Positions 39,110-47,507 of a DNA stretch of 48,505 nt are shown piece after piece. The notes under the pieces are model-generated. The model was not told where the DNA came from. It made no database searches and saw nothing but the letters and a program-made list of their open reading frames with translations. This DNA is from Lachnospiraceae bacterium UBA935 (GTDB lineage Bacteria; Bacillota; Clostridia; Lachnospirales; Lachnospiraceae). The stretch lies in contig DBDJ01000023.1 of the NCBI GenBank assembly GCA_002293525.1, positions 1 to 48,505 of the forward strand. Direction: 5' to 3'. Positions within the stretch are counted from its first letter, which is position 1; every line of letters begins with the position of its first letter. A program made the translations under genes and the position numbers.

Positions 39110-40384
39110 TCAATGCAAGTAACTGATATTTAAGTCCACGTTGCCGTTTATTCCATCGATACTTCCCTTTGAACTGTACTGCCACATATGGTAGTAGCCT
39201 TGGTAAATCGGGACTTCACGATATTCAGCCAGCCATATGATGTAATCCTCCAGCTGGTCCATCTGGAGATTGTTGCCGAACCAGTTGCGCGCCCCGTAGA
39301 TTCCGGCTTCATATCCGGCGTTTTGGATGGTTTCCAGGAAGGCCACGCTCAGTTCGGTACGCTTTTCGGCACTCAGGCTGTCGGCCCGGCCATTGGCACC
39401 GGTGCTTTCGCTGTCCAGGAAGACCGGATAATTCAGGTAGTAATTATCACAGAGTTCAATTACCATACTGGCCTCTTCCACAGCCTCCAGAGGGGTTACC
39501 GCCTGAGAGAAGAAGTATACGCCGACGGGGATGCCGGCATTGGTAGCTCCACGTATATTGGCCTCGAAATAAGGATCCATAATAAGGGATCCGGATGTAT
39601 AGCCGCGGTAACCCACACGGATAATGGCAAATTCCACGCCGGCGGCTTTTACTTTGTCCCAGTCGATTTCCCGGTTCCATTTGGAAACGTCGATGCCTCT
39701 TTTGGCACCGGCCCTGGGTGCGGTTCCTTCGGTCTGCTCGGTTGCATCACGGTCGGCTTCGGCGGTTTTATTGGCGGTATCTTCTTTGGCCGTGTCGATT
39801 TCATCTTCGGTCAGGATAATCAGGTCGATGGCGTTCAGAGCCACATATTCAATGGTCTGCTTGACGTTGATAACGGAGGGCTCCTCCGGTGTCAGGAAGC
39901 CTTCGCAGGGATGGAGCGTCACGCTGTATTCCCCGGCCCGCAGCGGCTTGACATAAATAATGCCGTCCTGGTCACTGTCCTTATAGTCGCCGACCCCTTC
40001 GACAGTGACAGCAAATTCCTCGCCTTTGATATTTTTGCCAAGACTATCGACAATATGAACTTTCAGATCTTTTTCTGCTGAGCTTAAGATCAGGGCGGCA
40101 GTGCGGCCATAAGTGACGGATATCTGGCTTTCTTTCAGATTCTCCTTATCAAAAAAAGCAGCATCAGACATAAATCCTCTGAGGTCAGAGCCGACCTGGC
40201 TGGCTGCGGCAGGCGGATTCTCTCCTTCTGTGAGCTCTTCTTCAGCGGCTAGTCTGTTGTCTGAGCCGGAAATGCCGTAACGGGCTTTGATATCCGGCCA
40301 GTTGCCGATAATCACCGCAAGGAGGATGATCACCGTCATACATAGCGATATCATGATGGCATTTCTGATTAGTCTAGAGTCCAT
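39110..40384 (-). CDS. GH25 muramidase with membrane anchor
   Basis: The 424-residue protein has an N-terminal membrane anchor (about 10-30) and a linker. A beta domain (SVTLHPCEGFLTPEEPSVIN) lies in the middle, and a C-terminal GH25 lysozyme domain runs from GIDVSKWNREIDW (about 230) to the end. The catalytic acidic pair is in FLDSEST, and MWQYSSKGS is the usual late motif. It cleaves the glycan strands of peptidoglycan outside the cell, perhaps to remodel the wall where polymer is exported. The ATG at 40384 has GAGG 6 bases upstream and overlaps the end of rfbA by 11 bases. The C-terminal domain closely resembles the truncated protein at the right window edge. Confidence 0.9.
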   Translation of the reverse strand: MDSRLIRNAIMISLCMTVIILLAVIIGNWPDIKARYGISGSDNRLAAEEELTEGENPPAAASQVGSDLRGFMSDAAFFDKENLKESQISVTYGRTAALILSSAEKDLKVHIVDSLGKNIKGEEFAVTVEGVGDYKDSDQDGIIYVKPLRAGEYSVTLHPCEGFLTPEEPSVINVKQTIEYVALNAIDLIILTEDEIDTAKEDTANKTAEADRDATEQTEGTAPRAGAKRGIDVSKWNREIDWDKVKAAGVEFAIIRVGYRGYTSGSLIMDPYFEANIRGATNAGIPVGVYFFSQAVTPLEAVEEASMVIELCDNYYLNYPVFLDSESTGANGRADSLSAEKRTELSVAFLETIQNAGYEAGIYGARNWFGNNLQMDQLEDYIIWLAEYREVPIYQGYYHMWQYSSKGSIDGINGNVDLNISYLH

Positions 40385-41243
40385 TGGCAACCTCGGTCAT
40401 ATATTTACCGTAATCGGTCTTGAGCAGCGGTTCTGCTAAGTTGATTAATTGTTCTTTGGTTATGAAATGCCTTTTAAAAGCGATTTCTTCTATACAGGAA
40501 ATATAAAGGCCCTGTCGTTTCTGAAAGGCGGCCACAAAGTCTGCCGCATCCAGCAGGGAATCATGATTGCCGGTATCCAGCCAGGCAAAGCCGCGTCCCA
40601 GGGTTTCGACATGCAGGGTACCGCGCCGCAGGTATTCGTTATTGATACTGGTTATTTCGATTTCTCCCCGTGCCGAAGGCTTGACGTTAGCGGCAATCTC
40701 CACCACTTCATTATCGTAGAAATAAAGGCCGGGAACGGCGTAATTGCTCCTGGGATACTGGGGCTTTTCTTCAATGGAAAGGGCTTTGCCGTTTTGGTCA
40801 AATTCCACCACGCCATACTCCCGGGGATCGCGGACATAATAACCAAAAATCGTGGCGCCGCTCTCACGGGCCACAACCTCTCTGAGCATCCGGGAAAAGC
40901 TCTGGCCGTAAAAGATATTGTCGCCCAGGATCAAGGCCACGCTGTCGGTACCGATGAAATCAGCGCCGATAATAAACGCGTCGGCAAGGCCCCGGGGGTA
41001 CTCCTGAACGGCATATTCAAAGCGCATCCCCAGCTGGCTGCCGTCTCCCAGCAGCTCGGTAAAGACCGGCGTGTCCCGGGGCGTAGAAATAATCAGCACT
41101 TCCCGGATGTCAGCCAGCATCAGGATCGACAAAGGATAGTAGATCATCGGCTTGTCATAGATCGGCAAGATCTGCTTGCTGACGGCCTTCGTCAAGGGAT
41201 AAAGTCTCGTTCCGGCACCGCCGGCCAGGATAATTCCTTTCAT
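40374..41243 (-). CDS. rfbA: Glucose-1-phosphate thymidylyltransferase
   Basis: RmlA joins glucose 1-phosphate and dTTP to give dTDP-glucose. The 289-residue product has GGAGTRLYPLTKAVSKQILP at its start, then ILGDNIFYG, YGVVEFD, SIEEKPQYPRSNYAV and FAWLDTGNHDSLLDA, all standard. The start ATG at 41243 follows GGAGG; an in-frame start at 41291 would add 16 non-family residues. It lies upstream of the muramidase gene with an overlap. The upstream 188-base gap borders the decayed AT-rich island; it holds a GTTCAGATCTGAAC palindrome (41406-41419) but no gene. Confidence 0.96.
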   Translation of the reverse strand: MKGIILAGGAGTRLYPLTKAVSKQILPIYDKPMIYYPLSILMLADIREVLIISTPRDTPVFTELLGDGSQLGMRFEYAVQEYPRGLADAFIIGADFIGTDSVALILGDNIFYGQSFSRMLREVVARESGATIFGYYVRDPREYGVVEFDQNGKALSIEEKPQYPRSNYAVPGLYFYDNEVVEIAANVKPSARGEIEITSINNEYLRRGTLHVETLGRGFAWLDTGNHDSLLDAADFVAAFQKRQGLYISCIEEIAFKRHFITKEQLINLAEPLLKTDYGKYMTEVANGL

Positions 41244-41431
41244 GTACACCTCCGAAATATATCGTAGTCTATTGCTGCCTAGGCAAAGCATAACCTGCGC
41301 AATACCTGAGCTTTACCTGAGCAATACCAGTAGTATACCACAAAATGGGAGCGATTGTAAATCGGCTCCCATAATGAATCATAATGAAGATATTATTTTG
41401 TTACAGTTCAGATCTGAACAGTAATTAGATG

Positions 41432-41773
41432 CTAACTGATAAATTTATCTTTGCTATATTCACGTATAATTGTATTCAAATCATTATACTCGTGTACTAT
41501 TTTTCCTATACTTTGTAGTAACCCATCCCTGATATCGGACTGAAAGATATTTCTACCAATTGATATACCACTTACTCCGCATTCGATTGCTTGCTTAATC
41601 ATTTTCAAAAGTGATATTGCATCCATTTGCTCACCGCCGGCAATAACAACCGGAATCTGGCTGCTTTGAATTACTTCCGAGAAATCTTCCCCTTCTATGC
41701 AATAATTGACTTTCACCATATCCGCACCAATTTCATTAGCAATCCTTACCGCATGTTTTATATCTTTTATAAA
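41432..41773 (-). pseudogene. DhnA/LsrF-type class I aldolase, 3' remnant
   Basis: The open frame (start IKDIKHAVRIANEIGADMVKV, no family start codon) matches only the second half of the DhnA/LsrF/ADH-synthase aldolases. It includes VKVNYCIEG, the IPVVIAGGEQM loop and the phosphate-binding GVSGISIGRNIFQ. The first half, with part of the catalytic barrel, is missing. It overlaps the end of the PaaK-like fragment in another frame (41767-41773), so a deletion has joined two genes. An internal ATG at 41719 could give 95 residues, unlikely to fold. The family includes enzymes of specialised metabolism (GriI type) as well as LsrF. Confidence 0.7.
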
Positions 41774-42141
41774 TCATATCCCAACCGTACTGCGATATCA
41801 GCAAGAATGATCGCCTCTGAGGGATTACATGCCAAAACGGTCGCTTTCACCCTCTTCATTATCTCAAGCACTCTTGGATATGGTGTTACAAGGGATCCAC
41901 GGCTAATTGCGATTACTACTGCCCCCATCGCTTTCATCATTCCGGAGTGTACTACTTCTAAATCAGCCGAAAGCTGTTCATATGGTTCACTTTCTCTCAA
42001 CTCTTCTTTCGTAGTTGGCAAAATAGACTCAAATTCACTAAGAGCATTGATATGACTTATAATTCCCCTCTTTTTATAAAAAGTACTCTTACAAGCTATC
42101 TGCAAAGTTCGGTTTAAACTGTCAAGCAGCGATTCTTTCAT
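41767..42141 (-). pseudogene. PaaK-like adenylate-forming ligase, internally deleted remnant
   Basis: The 124-residue frame starts like phenylacetate-CoA ligases (LPTTKEELRESEPYEQL). It then jumps to GMMKAMGAVVIAISRG and ILADIAVRLGYD, so the AMP-binding SSGTTG loop and the whole C-terminal half are lost. It begins with ATGA overlap to the nitrilase-like gene and ends where the aldolase remnant begins. It may still be translated, but it cannot be an active ligase. Identification rests on these two short blocks. Confidence 0.6.
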
Positions 42142-42995
42142 ATACTTATTCCCCCTTCATCTGGCCTGAATAAAATGTGATCAATCAGCCCATGTTCTAT
42201 CCTTTCAGCAGAATCCTGTTTTAATTCTTTCAATTCTTCTACGTCGATTTTGCTTTCAAGCATACCTTCATTATCTCCGTTTAATCGATCAATGACAAAG
42301 TCTTTCGGTTGACAGCAAACGATATCATCTGAAAGATTTTTACTGAATAAAATGCTTGTCAGACCAATAAAATCGATTCTTGAGATACTACTTGTCCCTA
42401 CGATTGATGAGATGATCAAATACATTGGCATATCCATTACCCGTGATAACGCTACAGTTCTAATCACCTCACTGAATTCAAATGGCACTTGCGTTAGATA
42501 TACCATTATATCAATATCCTGTGCCGCTAATATACTACAAACTCCCAGTGAATTAATATCATTTCCAATTACCATTCCGATCCTGCCTAATTTTGTTTCA
42601 AAAGCTTCTGCTTGCTCGCCTCTGGTTATAAAATGCTTTTCAAAGCTGTTTAGTCCAATTTTTCGGTGTTTGCCGGCCAAATTCCCTTCGTCATCAATTA
42701 GCAAGGCGGTATTGTAATATTTCCCATTTGATTTTTCTAAAATACCACAGATGATAAAGGTTTTATTTGTTTTTGCTATTGCAGACATTCTATGAAAGGT
42801 AACTCCACTTACTTCCTCAGCATTTTCATCAAGATTTATCAAATTAATTTTAGAAATAAATAACTCCGGCAGACAAATCAAATCAACTTCCTTTCTTGTT
42901 CTTGATGCAATCATCATTTCTGCCTCATCCAAAGATTCCTCCTTTGAATTTATGTTAGCTTTGGTCTGGATTACCAGCACTCTAATTTTTTCCAT
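42138..42995 (-). CDS. Nitrilase-superfamily protein lacking the catalytic cysteine
   Basis: The 285-residue protein has the layout of carbon-nitrogen hydrolases. The glutamate motif ICLPELF (about 40-46) and lysine motif GKHRKIGL are present. Where the family has the nucleophile (ICYDI), this one reads IGNDI, so the cysteine is Gly. Amide or nitrile hydrolysis is therefore unlikely; it may be a dead enzyme or a binding protein. It is AT-rich and belongs to the same run as the PaaK-like remnant (ATGA overlap). It is full length, unlike its neighbours. Confidence 0.72.
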   Translation of the reverse strand: MEKIRVLVIQTKANINSKEESLDEAEMMIASRTRKEVDLICLPELFISKINLINLDENAEEVSGVTFHRMSAIAKTNKTFIICGILEKSNGKYYNTALLIDDEGNLAGKHRKIGLNSFEKHFITRGEQAEAFETKLGRIGMVIGNDINSLGVCSILAAQDIDIMVYLTQVPFEFSEVIRTVALSRVMDMPMYLIISSIVGTSSISRIDFIGLTSILFSKNLSDDIVCCQPKDFVIDRLNGDNEGMLESKIDVEELKELKQDSAERIEHGLIDHILFRPDEGGISI

Positions 42996-43091
42996 ATTTC
43001 TCTACCCATCTACGGTTTCACCGTCTGAACATACTTAATTTTTTTAAAAACTAGGTATTGCGTTATATTTTCCTCTGTAAGATTTTGATAT

Positions 43092-43334
43092 TTATCTAAC
43101 TAACAATTTGACTGAGTCTTCTTTGAAAATATCAATAAGTGCTTCAGAATAGACACCTTTATCTAAATCTACGATTGCTATTATAGATTTTTCTAAAGTA
43201 GGTGTTTCAAAGTCACTTTTCAGGGCTGTGCCAACAATTAAAGCAAGTATGATCGGAAATATAACCATTAGGAACATAAATACTTTATCTCTGATTTCTC
43301 TTATTAAAGTATACTTAAAAGTATAAAAAATCAT
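43092..43334 (-). pseudogene. ABC-2 permease, 80-residue 5' remnant
   Basis: The frame starts FKYTLIREIRDKVFMFLMVI, the N-terminal cytoplasmic helix and first membrane segment of ABC-2 type permeases, and an extracellular segment begins (IAIVDLDKGVYSEALIDIF). It stops after 80 residues, whereas relatives have about 370, so the last five or so helices are missing. It lies 9 bases after the ABC ATPase remnant, as expected for an exporter pair. Confidence 0.72.
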
Positions 43335-43343
43335 ATCATCCCC

Positions 43344-44180
43344 CTAATCCCTTAATTTTCTACCGGTCAGCAATAAAAATATATTTTCCAAATTCATTTT
43401 CTTCATATCTATAGATATAAAATCAAATTTTTCCTTTTCCAGTAGTTCGATTATCATTTTTAGAGCATTTCCTTCTATTGATGTGGTAATCTCCAACAAG
43501 CTTCCTTCACTTTTACAATTTTTTACCCCGGAAATCCCATTTATTTTAGATAGAATTTTCTTGTCAGGATTTTTAGCAAGCATAATGTCAAATTTTCTTT
43601 CATTATTATATTTGCTTATCAGAGCTTCTTTTTCACCCTGTTCAATTATTTCACCCTGATCAATAATAATGATATCATCACAGATAGCCTCGACTTCTTC
43701 CATATAATGGGATGTATATATTACTGTTGCCCCGCGTGCATTAAGTTCCTTAATGGACGCTAAGATATGATTTCTGGACTGGGCATCTATTCCCACCGTC
43801 GGCTCATCTAATATAATAATTCTTGGCTGATGGACAATCGCGCAGCCAATATTAAGCCGCCGCTTCATTCCGCCGGAAAATGTCCTGGGAAATTTCTTCT
43901 TAACGTTGGTTAAACCAATGAATTCCAAAGTCTCATCAACTGACTCTATTAATCTATTTCCCCGAAGACCATACAAAGAACCAAAATACTCCAGATTTTC
44001 TTTAGCCGTCAGATCTTCAAATATCACAATATCCTGAGGAGTCACACCCATATTACTTTTGATTTCTTCTTTATTCTTTTCAAAATCTTGCCCCATGATT
44101 TCAATTACACCGCTGTCTTTTTCGATGACACCGCTCAGAATATTAATGGTGGTACTTTTACCCGCACCGTTTGGTCCTTC
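43344..44180 (-). pseudogene. ABC exporter ATPase lacking its N-terminus
   Basis: The open frame runs from 44180 (just after a TAA at 44181-44183) and begins directly with the Walker A loop GPNGAGKSTT. The N-terminal strand and any start codon have been lost. The rest is intact: GVTPQDIVIFEDLTAKENL, signature FSGGMKRRL, Walker B IIILDEPTVGIDA and YTSHYMEE. The first internal ATG (44096) would omit Walker A, giving a protein that cannot bind ATP normally. The family is the BcrA/NatA drug or peptide exporter type. Part of the Agr-linked AT-rich island. Confidence 0.8.
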
Positions 44181-44263
44181 TTATTTTGTTTTCATCGAAT
44201 TTCTACAGATAAAAATTTTATTACATAGAATAGACAAATGCTTATGATAAATTATTCATTCCT

Positions 44264-44434
44264 TCACCCAACATGTATGCCAAACTTGCTTGCTTTTTCC
44301 TTATTTTTAAGTCTTTCTAAAATCTCTTGGGGAATCTTTTCTTCATATAAAAAGAACCAACAACGTCCATCCACAACAGCCTGTGTCGCCACAAATGCTG
44401 CTTTTGCAGCCATTGATAAAGCTAATTTTTTCAT
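44264..44434 (-). CDS. agrD: AgrD-type cyclic thiolactone autoinducer peptide precursor
   Basis: The 56-residue peptide has the AgrD plan: an amphipathic leader MKKLALSMAAKAAFVATQAV, a central signal segment with one cysteine (RCWFFLY), then the acidic conserved block EEKIPQEILERL that AgrB recognises. In relatives, the Cys forms a thiolactone with the residue four or five places later. I start it at the ATG at 44434; an upstream TTG is possible. agrC and agrA relatives lie upstream in the same direction, but no agrB is present to process it, and a terminator separates it from agrC. Confidence 0.72.
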   Translation of the reverse strand: MKKLALSMAAKAAFVATQAVVDGRCWFFLYEEKIPQEILERLKNKEKASKFGIHVG

Positions 44435-44450
44435 AGTAATCTTCAAGAGT

Positions 44451-44499
44451 AAAAAAAATGTGTTACATTACTTACACTAAATGTAACACATCTTTTTTT
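44451..44499. terminator. Bidirectional terminator between agrC and agrD
   Basis: An 11-bp perfect stem TGTGTTACATT/AATGTAACACA (44459-44469 with 44480-44490) is flanked by A and T runs on both sides, extending the pairing and supplying a U-tract in both directions. It should end the agrA-agrC transcript before agrD. Confidence 0.82.
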
Positions 44500-44544
44500 T
44501 AACTTATTCTGTTTGTAATAATTTACTATGATTATTGTATCTTT

Positions 44545-45417
44545 TTATAGTTCCCACATATTTAACTGTAACCTAAACGAATGATCATTCATTTTAAATT
44601 CGCAATCCCCATGATATTTCTCCATGATAGATAATATGCTTTTTATTCCCAGTCCATGCGCTTTTACATTTGTTTTCCTAGTGGCTAAATCCCTCACTTT
44701 ACCGTCTGTACTATTTACAATTTCCAATATAATTGCACTTTTATGAAATAGTAACATGGTGTTAAAGTAATTCTGGTATAATAATTCAAATTTTTCATAA
44801 ATATGATATTGTGCTATATTTATTATCACTAAAAAAGCAATAATATACGCTGTATTTTTATAATTGATATTACCATTGGTTAATTGCATTTTTACTACAA
44901 AAAAAATGCTTATCAAACTAATTAATGGAATAATAATCTGTTTTAAATAAATGCTAATTTCTAATGATATTTCATTACGAATTCGCTTATGTTTTAAACT
45001 CCAGATAATCACAAATTCAACGAAGTAATAAAATAGCAGTGACAAAATAGGTATATCTGGATTATCTACAATATCTAACAGACTTTTATTAATAAAATAT
45101 ACCGTCATAAAAGTAATTAACAATTCCAATACTAATGAAAAAAGAATAAAAACAATACCAAGAAATATCTTCTTAGCAATCCCCCCATAAAACATAGTAA
45201 TGCCCACAATGTATAATGTTAAAATTGTAACTGTTGAATTTATTAAACTATTGGAACTAAATAAATTAGTGGTACTTCCCGCCAGACCCAGAGTGCCAAT
45301 GATCATGACCATCTTCAATTTATTATTATCAAACTTAGGTTTGAAATAGGAAGTAAAAAATAAATAGTTGATTACAACCCCACCAATACTTAATATTATT
45401 TTTATTATTACATCCAT
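44545..45417 (-). pseudogene. agrC: AgrC-like histidine kinase with internal deletion
   Basis: The 290-residue frame has six to seven N-terminal membrane helices, as in AgrC sensors. Straight after them it passes from FELLYQNYFNTMLLFHKSA to IILEIVNSTDG and the ATP-binding glycine box AHGLGIKSILSIMEKY. The dimerisation helix with the phospho-accepting histidine and the N box, about 110-130 residues, is missing; AgrC is normally near 430. The deletion is in frame, so a membrane protein could still be made, but kinase activity is not expected. Its start directly abuts the AgrA-like stop (TAGATG). Confidence 0.75.
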
Positions 45418-45699
45418 CTATTTGGCCCTCATTAAAACAAAATTACGATAAGCTGTATTAAAATCTTTATAGAATTTTTTCGTAATAGATATTTTTTCTC
45501 CATTTGTCAAAATAACATAATTTGCATCACTGGTTTTAATATATTCCATATTAACAATATAAGAATTATGAACCCGAACAAATATCATCATGTTTAATTT
45601 GACCAAAATATCAGATAAATTACTATAAAATTCATATGTATCAATTTTTTCTAACTCACCTACAATTTGTATATTATCTTCACATATAGTAATATTCAT
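45418..45699 (-). pseudogene. agrA: AgrA-like regulator with most of the receiver deleted
   Basis: The first 18 residues (MNITICEDNIQIVGELEK) are the start of a response regulator. The frame then enters a LytTR DNA-binding domain (FVRVHNSYIVNMEYI, NYVILTNGEKISITKKF). About 145 receiver residues, with the phosphorylated aspartate, are absent; relatives have about 240. The remaining 93 residues keep the DNA-binding fold and might act as an unregulated LytTR protein. AGAGG precedes the ATG. The promoter at 45803-45831 serves it. Confidence 0.72.
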
Positions 45700-45802
45700 T
45701 AATATAACCTCTCATAATATTGAGAAATAAAAAAACCCTATGAGCATATACAATTTCATAAGGCGACAAATAATAAAAAATATTGTATATTCCCCTTTTT
45801 CT

Positions 45803-45831
45803 ATTATAACATATATTATTTTTTTTGTAAA
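45803..45831 (-). promoter_or_regulatory. Promoter of the agrA-agrC remnant
   Basis: On the minus strand TTTACA (45826-45831) and TATAAT (45803-45808) are 17 bases apart. The leader of about 95 bases carries an inverted repeat ATATACAAT/ATTGTATAT (45746-45754 with 45782-45790), possibly a regulator site or leader hairpin. Confidence 0.65.
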
Positions 45832-45904
45832 TTTATTTATAGCTCCTTCCATCGGCACAAATAATCCGGGGTTACTGTTTAGGCCCTAGTCGAAGTGCAT
45901 CAAA

Positions 45905-46339
45905 TCACTGCGGTTTTGTATAATTTATTAAGATAATTCCCAATATACTTACACCGATCCCGATAACATTGACAATATTCAGCCTTTCCTTGAACAGCAA
46001 CAGCCCGACCGGGATCAGGACGATGGTCAGCAGGATATTGGATATAATCGAGGCGGTGCTGATGTTCCACCCGACCCGATAGACCAGCAGATATCCCAGC
46101 TCCAGTACTACCAGCGCCAAGCCCAGCAGGAATGCCGACCAGTTCAGATCCTGAATATTTTGTTTTAAGGTATTCTCATGCTTATAGAACAAGAGAAGAA
46201 CCGCCGTCAGTATCGTCGCCACCAGATAGGTGACAAACAGAGAAAAGACGGGATTAATCTTATGCGAGGTGTATTTCTGGGCAATATGATAGATGATGTT
46301 TGCTACTACAGTTAAAATAAGCGGTAAATAGTAGGTCAT
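45905..46339 (-). CDS. Small EamA/DMT-type membrane transporter
   Basis: This hydrophobic protein of about 144 residues has four to five membrane helices, half the size of two-domain EamA transporters. It ends with the EamA motif LTIVLIPVGLLLFKERLNIVN followed by a final helix (GIGVSILGIILINYT). It resembles the small ArnE/F or SMR-like units that move lipid-linked sugars or small molecules. The ATG at 46339 lies one base after the rfbB stop; an ATG at 46363 overlapping rfbB is an alternative. In this locus a role in handling lipid-linked sugar is possible but unproven. Confidence 0.78.
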   Translation of the reverse strand: MTYYLPLILTVVANIIYHIAQKYTSHKINPVFSLFVTYLVATILTAVLLLFYKHENTLKQNIQDLNWSAFLLGLALVVLELGYLLVYRVGWNISTASIISNILLTIVLIPVGLLLFKERLNIVNVIGIGVSILGIILINYTKPQ

Positions 46340-46340
46340 G

Positions 46341-47420
46341 TCATACTTGATACATTTCTTCATAATATTTTTGGTAATCCCCGCTGGTTACGTGTTTCAT
46401 CCATTCTTCATGCTCAAAATACCATTGGATGGTCAGCCTGATGCCTTCGCTAAACCGCGTTTCCGGCTCCCAGCCGATCTCCGCCTTGATTTTATCGGGG
46501 GCAATCGCATAACGCCGGTCGTGGCCTTTGCGGTCTTCCACATAGGTGATCAGATCGTAGCTTATGTGTTTCCTGCGGGGATCCTGCTCGGGGAGCATGT
46601 CCCGAAGCGTGTCCAGAATAATTTTGACGATTTCGATATTCTGCTTCTCATTATGGCCGCCGATGTTATAAGTCTCATACAAACGGCCTTTTTCCTGAAC
46701 CAAATCGATCGCCTTGACATGATCCTCCACATACAGCCAGTCCCTGACGTTCTTGCCGTCCCCATAGACGGGAAGGTTTTTTCCCTGCAGGGCATTGTTG
46801 ATCATCAGGGGAATCAGCTTTTCCGGAAACTGGAAAGGTCCGTAGTTATTGGAACAGTTGGTGATATTGGCCGGAAAGCGGTAGGTGTCCATATAGGATC
46901 TTACCAGCATGTCCGATCCCGCTTTGCTGGCCGAGTAAGGACTGTGGGGATCATAGGGGGTGGTTTCATAGAAATACGTCCCTTCTTCTTCCAGTGAACC
47001 ATAGACTTCATCCGTGGAAACATGAAGGAATCTTTTATCTTGCTGATACGTGCCGTCAGGGTTTTCCCAAGCATTTTTCGCACAGTTCAGCATGACTAAA
47101 GTTCCTAGTACATTGGTCTGTACAAATACCTCCGGATTCTTGATGCTTCTGTCCACGTGGCTTTCCGCCGCAAAATGGACCACCCTGTCAATGTCGTTGG
47201 CAGCAAAGATCGCCGCGATGGCGCTTTTATCGCATATATCAGCCTTAATGAAGGCGTAGTTCTCTCTTTCCGCCACGCCCTTAAGATTCTCCAGATTACC
47301 CGCATAGGTAAGTGCATCCACATTGATGATCCGGATGGCATCGCCGTACTTCCGGAACATATAATGGATATAATTGGAACCGATAAATCCGGCTCCCCCT
47401 GTAACTAAGTAAGTTTTCAT
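46341..47420 (-). CDS. rfbB: dTDP-glucose 4,6-dehydratase
   Basis: RmlB is the second enzyme of dTDP-L-rhamnose synthesis. The 359-residue SDR-family protein has the NAD-binding GGAGFIGSNYIHYM, the family block HFAAESHVDRSI, STDEVYG, the catalytic YSASK and SNNYGPFQFPEKLIPLMINN. The C-terminal part is also complete (RDWLYVEDH, YNIGG, DRKGHDRRYAI). GAGGAGG lies about 5 bases before the ATG. It is now separated from rfbA by the AT-rich island, although both read in the same direction. Confidence 0.96.
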   Translation of the reverse strand: MKTYLVTGGAGFIGSNYIHYMFRKYGDAIRIINVDALTYAGNLENLKGVAERENYAFIKADICDKSAIAAIFAANDIDRVVHFAAESHVDRSIKNPEVFVQTNVLGTLVMLNCAKNAWENPDGTYQQDKRFLHVSTDEVYGSLEEEGTYFYETTPYDPHSPYSASKAGSDMLVRSYMDTYRFPANITNCSNNYGPFQFPEKLIPLMINNALQGKNLPVYGDGKNVRDWLYVEDHVKAIDLVQEKGRLYETYNIGGHNEKQNIEIVKIILDTLRDMLPEQDPRRKHISYDLITYVEDRKGHDRRYAIAPDKIKAEIGWEPETRFSEGIRLTIQWYFEHEEWMKHVTSGDYQKYYEEMYQV

Positions 47421-47507
47421 TTGACCCTCCTCAGGTAGATTTTATTTTCCTGAATTAATTATTTTCCTTTTTGCCCCGCTCTATTTGCCATTGTTAAGTA
47501 TTAACGA

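Noticed and set aside
39188..40081. 297-codon plus-strand frame opposite the GH25 gene
   Set aside because: It is antisense to a well-supported muramidase, glycine/phenylalanine-rich, and without a ribosome site.
40449..41267. 272-codon plus-strand frame opposite rfbA
   Set aside because: It lies antisense to a gene with all family motifs and shows none of its own.
46338..46997. 219-codon plus-strand frame opposite rfbB
   Set aside because: It is antisense to a clear dTDP-glucose dehydratase.
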